From contig NZ_CP098325.1 in assembly GCF_023639785.1 (NCBI RefSeq), forward strand, positions 1,860,001 to 1,924,000: 64,000 bases of DNA. The letters are read 5' to 3'. Positions 1 through 6,112 of the stretch are shown here, in pieces; the stretch's first letter is position 1, and each line of letters begins with the position of its first letter. The notes beneath the pieces are model-generated. The model saw only the letters and a list, made by a program, of their open reading frames with translations, was not told the DNA's origin and ran no database searches. The translations under genes and the position numbers were made by a program. This DNA is from Leclercia adecarboxylata. Its GTDB lineage: Bacteria; Pseudomonadota; Gammaproteobacteria; Enterobacterales; Enterobacteriaceae.

Positions 1-159
1 GTTACGGTCATTCTGGGTATCATCGGTGCCGTGGTCGGCGGCTGGATTAGTACCCTCTTCGGATTCGGCAGAGTCGATGGCTTTAACTTCGGCAGCTTTA
101 TGGTTGCGGTAATTGGTGCGCTGGTTGTGCTGTTCATTTACCGTAAGGTGAGAAGCTAA
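1..159 (+). CDS. yeaQ: YeaQ/GlsB-family small membrane protein (3' end)
   Basis: Only the last 52 codons are in the window; the reading frame is open from base 1 to TAA at 157-159. The visible protein is a glycine-rich membrane segment (LGIIGAVVGGWIS), a short polar turn with GFGRVDG, then a second hydrophobic segment (FMVAVIGALVVLFIY) and a basic tail KVRS. This two-segment ending is typical of the YeaQ/YmgE/transglycosylase-associated family of inner-membrane stress proteins, about 80 residues long in E. coli; the molecular role is not known. Its position next to yoaJ/yoaK and dgcP matches the K-12 order, which supports yeaQ over the paralogue ymgE. Confidence 0.9.
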   Translation, partial: VTVILGIIGAVVGGWISTLFGFGRVDGFNFGSFMVAVIGALVVLFIYRKVRS

Positions 160-170
160 CCTCACAGTGC

Positions 171-202
171 AAAAAAAGACCGCCGATGGGCGGTCTTTTT
201 TT
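171..202. terminator. Bidirectional intrinsic terminator after yeaQ
   Basis: Stem GACCGCC (178-184) pairs with GGCGGTC (189-195) around a 4-base loop. It is flanked by seven A on the left and seven T on the right, so it can end yeaQ (+) and the yoaK-yoaJ transcript (-). Confidence 0.9.
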
Positions 203-207
203 GCGAT

Positions 208-282
208 TCACCACCAGCCCAGCTGGCTACCGGCTACGGCCACAATGGCGACAATCAGCATAATAATCGTCGTTTTTCTCAT
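208..282 (-). CDS. yoaJ: YoaJ micro-protein, 24 aa
   Basis: A 24-codon reading frame. The product starts MRKTTIIMLIVAI, continues as one hydrophobic span and ends QLGWW. E. coli YoaJ is also 24 residues, starts MKKTTIIMM and ends ELGWW, so the match covers the full length. The protein is expected to be a single-pass inner-membrane micro-protein; its function is unknown. The ATG follows directly on the TAA of yoaK (TAAATG), which implies translational coupling in a two-gene transcript that ends at the terminator beside yeaQ. It is too short for routine gene callers, so conservation of both length and sequence is the main support. Confidence 0.88.
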   Translation of the reverse strand: MRKTTIIMLIVAIVAVAGSQLGWW

Positions 283-381
283 TTATCCCCCGGGCGCAGC
301 GTAACCGCCGACAAAAAACCACGTTAAAAATACCACCGCCGTGATAAAAATCACGATCGGGAACAGAATACCAAGCCGCAT
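283..381 (-). CDS. yoaK: YoaK micro-protein, 32 aa
   Basis: A 32-codon frame starting at ATG 381 behind an AGGTGA ribosome-binding site. The product begins MRLGILFPIVIFITAVVF, has one membrane span and ends FVGGYAAPGG. E. coli YoaK is 32 residues with the same pattern (MRIGIIFPVVIF ... GGYAAPGA). It is a single-span inner-membrane micro-protein of unknown function. The stop codon abuts the yoaJ start, so the pair is one transcription and translation unit oriented like dgcP; the dgcP stop lies 45 bases upstream, so read-through from dgcP is possible. Confidence 0.88.
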   Translation of the reverse strand: MRLGILFPIVIFITAVVFLTWFFVGGYAAPGG

Positions 382-425
382 GCTATCACCTGTCCTCAAA
401 TACAAAGCCCGTCGAGTGTACGGGG

Positions 426-1454
426 TTAATCGATATTGAGAAAGGGCGTTTTCACTTTCCCTTTTTTATCTCTGTACATGGCAGCATCGGCTGCCCGCAG
501 GGCGCTGTCGGCATCCAGTTCTGCCGGGTCCACCTCAATCACCCCAAGGCTGGCACCCGGATAAAGGATATGTACATCCCCCAGGACGTATTCACCGGCA
601 ATCTGGGTGCTCAGCTGCGTTTTTAGCACGGTTAACGGGATGCGATCGCCGGTCTCGCGATCCTGACCCAGACAGGCAACCAGAAATTCGTCGCCCCCCA
701 GCCTGCCGACGATATCATCATCGTCGCGTCCGTCGTTCAGTCGTTTACCCACCTCCACCAGAAAGCGATCGCCCGCCTCATGGCCATAGCGATCGTTGAT
801 GAGCTTAAAATCATCCAGATCGATATAAGCGATAATGGCGTTACGCTTCAGATGGCGTGCCAGTGAAAAGAGGGTGGTGAGGTTGTCAAAGATGGCGCGA
901 CGATTAGGCAATCCGGTAAGAGCATCGGTATAGGAATACGCAATCAGAGCGGCATTGGCCTCGCGCAGCTGAGTCACCAGGGACTCTTTCTCGATGTACT
1001 GGGCGATGAGCCCGGCGAAGAGCTTTAAGACATGCTCGCCGCGCTCGCTCAACTGCTGTTTGCGAGTGCTGGTGGCGCACAGGGTGCCATAGAGCGTCCC
1101 ATCCGTCAGCTGAATGGGTATGCTCATAAAGGTGGTAATACCCAGCGCTTTTGCGGCCTCGCAGTCCGCAAAACGTTCCGGGACGTTATCGCTGTAGAAG
1201 CAGTCGGAATCGATCGCCCGTTTACACAGCGTCTCATCCCAGGGAACGCTCAGCCCTTCAGGGATATGCATCTGCTTGCTGTTTCTGGCGTAGAGAATGT
1301 GCTGCAGGCGGGCGTTGATATCAATTTTGGTGAGGTAGGTGGACTCCATATCCGTCACCACCTCCAGCATTTCGAGCAACTGACGCACCAGGCTCTCAAG
1401 TGATTGCTCAGTGCTGAGCGTTTCTGAAACACGGGCAAGAATGATATCCGACAT
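426..1454 (-). CDS. dgcP: Diguanylate cyclase DgcP (GAF-GGDEF)
   Basis: Makes cyclic di-GMP from two GTP in the cytosol. A GAF domain spans about residues 15-160 and a GGDEF domain about 175-340, with the catalytic RLGGDEF at 251-257 and the substrate loop DALTGLPNRR near 177. The 342-residue length agrees with E. coli DgcP (YeaP, 341). I chose ATG 1454 because it aligns with the K-12 start and has AAGGAG upstream; a longer frame begins with TTG at 1466, which directly abuts AAGGAG and cannot use it. The allosteric I-site RxxD is doubtful: RDDD (243-246) sits six residues before GGDEF, whereas the usual spacing is five. K-12 has yoaF beside this gene; here yoaF is missing. Confidence 0.93.
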   Translation of the reverse strand: MSDIILARVSETLSTEQSLESLVRQLLEMLEVVTDMESTYLTKIDINARLQHILYARNSKQMHIPEGLSVPWDETLCKRAIDSDCFYSDNVPERFADCEAAKALGITTFMSIPIQLTDGTLYGTLCATSTRKQQLSERGEHVLKLFAGLIAQYIEKESLVTQLREANAALIAYSYTDALTGLPNRRAIFDNLTTLFSLARHLKRNAIIAYIDLDDFKLINDRYGHEAGDRFLVEVGKRLNDGRDDDDIVGRLGGDEFLVACLGQDRETGDRIPLTVLKTQLSTQIAGEYVLGDVHILYPGASLGVIEVDPAELDADSALRAADAAMYRDKKGKVKTPFLNID

Positions 1455-1584
1455 GACGCTGCTCAACTCCTTTACAGAAGACCTCTGTAGCTGTCTGTTT
1501 TGCTGAAAGATTAGACCGCGGACAGTAAAACATGAATTGATAACATTTCAAATATTCAGGCGAGGAACTGCGCATTGTGGCAGG

Positions 1585-1609
1585 AAAAAACCCCGGCACG
1601 GGGCCGGGG
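1585..1609 (-). terminator. Intrinsic terminator upstream of dgcP
   Basis: On the minus strand CCCCGGC pairs with GCCGGGG (loop of five) and is followed by six T. It lies about 130 bases before the dgcP start and no protein gene on that strand precedes it, so it ends a short RNA or attenuates a dgcP leader. Confidence 0.85.
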
Positions 1610-1659
1610 AAATATAGCATCTTGATTACGGAATGATGTTCTCTGGTCATTGTGAGAAC
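1585..1659 (-). ncRNA. Candidate small RNA or attenuated leader upstream of dgcP
   Basis: Read on the minus strand, a -10-like TATAGT (1666-1671) is followed at the expected start distance by a hairpin GTTCTC (1654-1659) / GAGAAC (1638-1643) with a 10-base loop. A mostly unpaired linker of about 28 bases follows, then a strong GC stem with six T (1585-1609). Two hairpins, a single-stranded linker and a Rho-independent end in about 75 nt is the usual shape of an Hfq-type sRNA. The -35 is weak. I do not recognise a known family. The alternative is a dgcP leader with premature termination. It is a structural prediction only. Confidence 0.42.
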
Positions 1660-1806
1660 GGCCACACTATAGCGATAAAGCTTGTCGGCATAATGAAGAA
1701 ATCATGGAGAAAAATTCACCTTTTCCGCCTGGTGACACGGCCATTTGGCTGAGCTAAAATCCGCACTAAGAAAAATCTTATATTCAGTATCCAGATAAGA
1801 GGAAGC

Positions 1807-2112
1807 ATGTTTCAGTTGAATCCGGGCAGCCTGGCGATGATTATTGGCGCCCGTACGCCAGCAGGGCGTCGAAATATTGGCAAATCCGTTGAGCTGTTTA
1901 GCCTCTGCCAGCCGGGACAGCGTTTTTTAAACCCGGTTAACGGCGTGGTGACTGAGCTGCCGCAAGGGGCAGAGCGCGCCCTGTGGCTGGTAACCGGTGA
2001 TGTCTGGTCAGTGGATAACCAACCCGGCTTTGCGTTTGTGCGCCCGGAACACCTGATGCCGCTCACGCCTGAAGAGGCACCGGAAACGCTCGACGCCCTA
2101 ATGCTGGACTGA
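1807..2112 (+). CDS. Hypothetical protein, 101 aa
   Basis: I do not recognise this protein and recall no K-12 counterpart. It is a small soluble protein without signal peptide or membrane span. The first half is basic (GARTPAGRRNIGKSV); the central part alternates hydrophobic residues as in a small beta barrel (VVTELPQGAERALWLVTGDVW); the end is acidic (PEEAPETLDALMLD). The pattern resembles small SH3/KOW-like folds, but that is a guess. The ATG has GAGG five bases upstream. The stop lies one base from the convergent yeaO stop. Codon use and GC content look like the backbone, so the gene is probably real and native. Confidence 0.75.
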   Translation: MFQLNPGSLAMIIGARTPAGRRNIGKSVELFSLCQPGQRFLNPVNGVVTELPQGAERALWLVTGDVWSVDNQPGFAFVRPEHLMPLTPEEAPETLDALMLD

Positions 2113-2113
2113 C

Positions 2114-2458
2114 TTACAGCTGACGCAGCCAGTCGGCTAACACCAGGGCGTGATTCTGCTGCCGGTCTTTTGCGCCATAGAGCAGCGTCACGGTCTGGTC
2201 GTCCGCCAGGCGAGCAATTCGCTGTCCCTCATCCTCGTGTGATGCAAGCTCCTGACGATAGGCCTTGCTGAAGCTGGCAAAGTCGATTGTCTCACTGTGA
2301 AATGCTTTACGCAGTTCATCTGAAGGCGCCAGTGCCTTACACCACTCATCGTATGTCAGCGCCTCTTTTTTCATTCCCCGCGGCCAGAGCCGATCCACCA
2401 GGATCCGGTAGCCATCCTCCTGACTGGCCTCGTCATAGAGCCGTTTGCACTGAATCAT
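2114..2458 (-). CDS. yeaO: DUF488 family protein YeaO
   Basis: A 114-residue cytosolic protein of the DUF488 family (K-12 YeaO has 115). It keeps the family signature IQCKRLYDE near the start, DGYRILVDRLWPRG (about residues 15-28), ELRKAFH in the middle and the C-terminal TLLYGAKDRQQNHALVLADWL. The biochemical function is not established. The start is ATG 2458, which has AAGGAG seven bases upstream; an in-frame upstream extension to 2494 has no such signal and does not align with K-12. It is transcribed towards, and ends next to, the hypothetical gene at 1807. Confidence 0.92.
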   Translation of the reverse strand: MIQCKRLYDEASQEDGYRILVDRLWPRGMKKEALTYDEWCKALAPSDELRKAFHSETIDFASFSKAYRQELASHEDEGQRIARLADDQTVTLLYGAKDRQQNHALVLADWLRQL

Positions 2459-2558
2459 TCTTATGCTCCTTATTTTAAGGTGTTGTGATATCAACGAAAG
2501 ATCGGTAGTCTGACGCGCCTTATGTTATCTGATATTTATCTGGCATAAGGATCACTCT

Positions 2559-3269
2559 ATGGAACTCTCTCCGGTAAAAGATACCCTCCGAATTGCACTG
2601 GTCGGCGACTACAATCATGATGCGCTGGCTCACCAGGCGATCCCTCTGGCCATTGACGATGCCGCTGCGGTGCTGGACATCACCGCCGACTACGACTGGC
2701 TGGCTACCACCGAATTAACCAGCCCGGAAGACCTGGTCGGCTACGATGCTCTGTGGCTGGTTCCTGCAAGTCCGTATAAAAACACCGAAGCCGCATTTAT
2801 TGCAGCGCGCTATGCCCGTGAAAACAGCGTGCCCTTCCTTGGCACCTGCGGTGGATTCCAGCATGCGCTCATTGAATACGCGCGTAACGTAATGGGCTGG
2901 GAAGATGCCGCCCATGCGGAAACCGATACCGAAGGCCGGATGGTGATTGCCCCGCTGACCTGCTCGCTGGTGGAGGTCGCCGATACCATCGAATTACGTG
3001 CCAACACCCTGATCGCTAAAGCCTATGGTCAGGAAGAGATCGAGGAGGGCTATCACTGCAATTATGGTGTATCGCCTGAGTTCTCGCAGGCGCTGGAGAA
3101 GAGCGATATGCGCGTCACCGGCTGGGATGACCAGGGTGAGATCCGCGCCGTTGAGCTGGTCACGCATCCGTTCTTCGTGGCGACGCTGTTCCAGCACGAG
3201 CGTGCAGCGCTGGCAGGACGTCCTGCGCCGCTGGTACAGGCTCTGCTTCGAGCGGCGCAGAATTACTGA
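2559..3269 (+). CDS. CTP synthase-like class I glutamine amidotransferase protein
   Basis: A stand-alone 236-residue protein resembling the glutaminase half of CTP synthase. It starts with RIALVGDYNHDALAH, has the nucleophile elbow FLGTCGGFQHAL with Cys97, and a C-terminal VTHPFF with His203. In active class I amidotransferases the histidine is followed by Pro-Glu, completing the Cys-His-Glu triad; here Phe205 replaces the glutamate. The synthetase half of PyrG is absent, so it cannot be a CTP synthase. It may be a glutaminase with altered catalysis, or a binding protein. ATG 2559 follows ATAAGGAT. The neighbour nimT is convergent, with stops seven bases apart. I recall no K-12 gene at this place. 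Confidence 0.82.
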   Translation: MELSPVKDTLRIALVGDYNHDALAHQAIPLAIDDAAAVLDITADYDWLATTELTSPEDLVGYDALWLVPASPYKNTEAAFIAARYARENSVPFLGTCGGFQHALIEYARNVMGWEDAAHAETDTEGRMVIAPLTCSLVEVADTIELRANTLIAKAYGQEEIEEGYHCNYGVSPEFSQALEKSDMRVTGWDDQGEIRAVELVTHPFFVATLFQHERAALAGRPAPLVQALLRAAQNY

Positions 3270-3276
3270 AGACGAC

Positions 3277-4464
3277 TCAGCCTGGCGTGATCTCCCGATC
3301 GCGCCCGGCAAGCATACCGCAGACCGCCATGATGACTGACACCAGCGCGCAGGCAAGCAGCGGGATCCGCCAGTCGCCGTTAGCATCATGGATTTTACCC
3401 ATCAGCGGTGGGCCACAGGCGGCCAGCAGGTAGCCGACCGATTGCGCCATCCCGGAAAGGGCCGCCGCCTGATGAGCCGAGCTGGCACGCAGGCCGATAA
3501 AGGTCAGGCCGAGGATCATGGTCGCGCCGGAGCCAAAGCCAAATATCAGCGTCCACGTCACCGCCATATCCGGCATAAACCACAGCCCGGCTGCGCTCAC
3601 CGCGCACATCATTGCCGCCAGCCCGGCGATACCGCGCTGATCCTTCAGGCGAAGCAGAATTAATGGCACCACAATTCCCGGCGCGGCGGTCGCCAGCTGC
3701 AACAGCCCGTGCAGGGAACCCGCCTCGGTTTCGCTGTACCCGTGACTCTGCAGGATCGCCGGAAGCCAGCCAATAATCACATAGTAAATCAGCGAGTTGA
3801 TCCCCAGAAACAGCGTCACCTGCCAGGCCAGCGCTGAACGCCAGATCCCCCGGTTTTGCAGCGCGCGTGCCCCGCTGAGGGAACCGGCAGGACGCTGACG
3901 CCATTGCGGCAGCCACAGCAACAGCGCCAGCAGCGGAAACGCCATTAGCATCAACAGCGCCCCGTGCCAGCCCGCCCCGCTCAGTGCCACGGGCACCACC
4001 AGCGCCGAGCCCAGCGCGGCTGCGGCCCCCATGGTCAGAGAGTACGCCCCGGTCAGTTTCGCCACCTGGCCGGGAAAATCGCGTTTGATAAGCCCCGGCA
4101 GCAGCACGTTGCCCAGCGCAATGCCGCACCCGATGATAGCGGTGCCGCCAAACAGCAGCATTGCGGAGGGCAACGAACGCAGGGCGATCCCGGCAATAAT
4201 CAGCAGCAACGCAATAAACAGGCTGCGCTCCATGCCGATACGCCGGGCGAGCCCCGCCGCCAGCGGCGAGATCAGGGCAAAGGCCAGCAGGGGCAGGGTG
4301 GTGAGCAACCCGGTCTGGGCGGTGGTCAGGGCATAATCGGTGCGAATGGCGTCCAGCAGCGGCGCGGCACCGGTAAATGTCACCCGCAGCGAGGTGGCAA
4401 TCAGCAAAATTCCGGCAATCAACAGCGCTCGCTGTTTGCCTGTAGCAGAAAGGGCAAGGGTCAT
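3277..4464 (-). CDS. nimT: 2-nitroimidazole exporter NimT (MFS)
   Basis: A 395-residue inner-membrane transporter of the CynX/NimT branch of the major facilitator superfamily, with about twelve hydrophobic segments. The first begins LLIAGILLIATSLRVTFTG and the loop between segments two and three reads GLARRIGMERSL, the MFS motif A variant. E. coli NimT (YeaN, 393 aa) exports 2-nitroimidazole. The gene is divergent from nimR with a 99-base spacer, as in K-12, where NimR represses it. ATG 4464 has AAGAGA upstream. Nothing in the frame is damaged. Confidence 0.92.
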   Translation of the reverse strand: MTLALSATGKQRALLIAGILLIATSLRVTFTGAAPLLDAIRTDYALTTAQTGLLTTLPLLAFALISPLAAGLARRIGMERSLFIALLLIIAGIALRSLPSAMLLFGGTAIIGCGIALGNVLLPGLIKRDFPGQVAKLTGAYSLTMGAAAALGSALVVPVALSGAGWHGALLMLMAFPLLALLLWLPQWRQRPAGSLSGARALQNRGIWRSALAWQVTLFLGINSLIYYVIIGWLPAILQSHGYSETEAGSLHGLLQLATAAPGIVVPLILLRLKDQRGIAGLAAMMCAVSAAGLWFMPDMAVTWTLIFGFGSGATMILGLTFIGLRASSAHQAAALSGMAQSVGYLLAACGPPLMGKIHDANGDWRIPLLACALVSVIMAVCGMLAGRDREITPG

Positions 4465-4563
4465 GAGTGTCTCTTACGTCGAAATGAGCCTTAAGGATAC
4501 GCATTTTCACGGGGAATGAAATCAAGCTAAAATGACAGATTATCGCTAATATCGGACAACCTT
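4465..4563. promoter_or_regulatory. nimR/nimT divergent promoter region
   Basis: This 99-base spacer must contain both promoters. In E. coli NimR binds the equivalent region. I see an AT-rich centre around 4515-4555 but cannot assign the operator bases. Confidence 0.5.
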
Positions 4564-5352
4564 ATGCAAGGACTCGGTCTTGAGGGATACGATCCCGACA
4601 GTCAGCACGACCCCGCGGTGGCGTTTCATGTGCGCGTGGTGGCAGACGAGCAGCGCATCCCGTTCCACCAGCACCGCAAAGGGCAGCTCATACTGGCCCT
4701 GCACGGCGCCATTACCTGCGAAGTGGAGAACGCCATGTGGATGGTGCCGCCGCAGTTTGCCGTCTGGATCCCCGGCCAGCTGCCGCACAGCAACAAGGCG
4801 ACACCCAGCGCCCGACTCTGCTTTTTATTTATCGAACCCGACGCTGTATCGCTACCGGATCGCTGCTGCACCCTGAAAATTTCGCCGCTGGTGCGGGAGT
4901 TGATCCTCACGCTGGCCGAACGCAGCCCGGACGTGCAGGAGCCGGCAACCCGCCGGCTGGTGGAAGTGCTGTTTGATGAACTGCCCCGGCAGCCGCAGGA
5001 GCAGCTGCAGCTGCCGGTATCCACCCACCCTAAAATACGCCTGATGAGCGACACTATGGCCGAATCCCCTGCAGAGTGGCAGACGCTGCACCAGTGGGCG
5101 GGCCATTTTGCGATGAGTGAGCGCAATCTTGCCCGGCTGGTGGTGAGCGAAACCGGGCTCAGCTTTCGCCGCTGGCGGCATCAGCTTCAGCTGATTGTCG
5201 CCCTGCAGGGACTGATTAGCGGGCAGTCGGTGCAGCAGGTGGCGCAAAGTCTGGGCTATGACTCCACCACGGCGTTTATCACCATGTTCAAAAAGGGGCT
5301 GGGGCAGACCCCGGCCCGGTATATCGCCAGCCTCGCTACGACTTCCCGATAA
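4564..5352 (+). CDS. nimR: AraC-family repressor NimR
   Basis: A 262-residue cytosolic regulator. The N-terminal cupin contains the [19 protein letters not shown] strand (about residues 36-54) typical of AraC members that bind small ligands. The C-terminal double helix-turn-helix covers about 180-258: first helix [21 protein letters not shown], second [28 protein letters not shown]. It matches E. coli NimR (YeaM, 273 aa), repressor of nimRT. Its 3' end overlaps the convergent yeaL by 17 bases. Confidence 0.92.
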   Translation: MQGLGLEGYDPDSQHDPAVAFHVRVVADEQRIPFHQHRKGQLILALHGAITCEVENAMWMVPPQFAVWIPGQLPHSNKATPSARLCFLFIEPDAVSLPDRCCTLKISPLVRELILTLAERSPDVQEPATRRLVEVLFDELPRQPQEQLQLPVSTHPKIRLMSDTMAESPAEWQTLHQWAGHFAMSERNLARLVVSETGLSFRRWRHQLQLIVALQGLISGQSVQQVAQSLGYDSTTAFITMFKKGLGQTPARYIASLATTSR

Positions 5353-5782
5353 ACAGCGACACCAGCCCGGCGGCGATCAGCGGCCCGACCGGGACGCCGC
5401 GAAACAGCGCCACGCCCAGTACGGTCCCCACCAGCAGTCCGGCCACCAGCGTGGGCTGGGAGCTCATCAGCGTGACGCCGCGCCCGCCAAGCCAGGAGAC
5501 AAACACGCCGACGGCAATGGCGATGAGCGATTTCCAGTTCATAAAGGCGTGAATCAACGTTGAGGCCGGTAAAGTGCCGCTGGCGATCGGGGCCATCACG
5601 CCGATGGTAAGGATAATAATCCCGACGGTCAGGCCCTGTTTTTCAATCCACGGGAAAAACGTATTTAGCGGCGTCACCCGGACAATGATCAGCACCAGAA
5701 TCGAAATCGCCACCGTGGTGTTATGGCTGACGAAGCCCAGCGCGGCCAGGCCCAGAAGAATGAGCAGGGTAGGGTCAAACAT
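5336..5782 (-). CDS. yeaL: DUF441 inner-membrane protein YeaL
   Basis: A 148-residue integral membrane protein with four or five hydrophobic segments, the same length as E. coli YeaL (UPF0756/DUF441). Recognisable stretches are [26 protein letters not shown] at the start and [27 protein letters not shown] in the middle. Its function is unknown. ATG 5782 has AAGGA seven bases upstream. A perfect palindrome lies 25 bases before the start (5807-5826). The gene ends inside the nimR 3' end. Confidence 0.9.
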   Translation of the reverse strand: MFDPTLLILLGLAALGFVSHNTTVAISILVLIIVRVTPLNTFFPWIEKQGLTVGIIILTIGVMAPIASGTLPASTLIHAFMNWKSLIAIAVGVFVSWLGGRGVTLMSSQPTLVAGLLVGTVLGVALFRGVPVGPLIAAGLVSLFIGKS

Positions 5783-6112
5783 ATTGTATTCCTTGCCAAA
5801 ATAAAAAAAGTAAGCCTGCTTACTTTACGCGCTCGCGCGCCAGTAAAAAGGGGGATGTGCAAAAAAGGGTGTAATTTGGGCGAATGCCTTGCTGGCGTCA
5901 TTATTTATGCCGCCTGTTTGCCTTAACTGGCCTCTTTTTTGAATTTTCAACTCTTTTCTGCACCTCTTATTCTCTTCACGCCGCGTTGTTCAGGCCCGCG
6001 CATCCGGGCAAAATTTGACCCCAGTTTATGTGCCAGCTCGTTAAGCGTTTTCGTCAGCGAAAGGAATCGGTTTTGCAGCGGTACACCACGCACTTTGAAA
6101 TCAGGCACAGGA
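5783..6112. other. Intergenic region yeaL to copper receptor
   Basis: This 330-base region is between divergent genes and so should hold both promoters. It contains the palindrome at 5807-5826, a CG-rich imperfect repeat near 5824-5850, and otherwise ordinary AT-rich sequence. The frame of the downstream receptor is open back to 5939, but no ribosome-binding site supports a start earlier than 6113. K-12 has yeaK, yeaJ and yeaI here; none is present. Confidence 0.55.
5807..5826 (-). promoter_or_regulatory. Perfect 9-bp palindrome before yeaL
   Basis: AAAGTAAGC-CT-GCTTACTTT is a perfect inverted repeat. On the minus strand a T-rich stretch follows, so it could be a terminator in a short yeaL leader. 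The 2-base loop is too tight for an ideal hairpin, so a dimeric repressor operator is the alternative. Confidence 0.5.

Larger units (their letters stand above)
1455..1806. other. Intergenic region dgcP to 1807 gene
   Basis: This 352-base stretch holds the dgcP ribosome-binding site, a minus-strand intrinsic terminator (1585-1609), a candidate small RNA ending at it (1585-1659) and, near 1790-1806, the leader and GAGG ribosome-binding site of the plus-strand gene at 1807. I see no convincing protein gene in it. Confidence 0.6.

Noticed and set aside
1408..1665. 85-codon minus-strand frame upstream of dgcP
   Set aside because: It contains the strong terminator at 1585-1609 and overlaps the dgcP start; the RNA is better explained as noncoding or leader.
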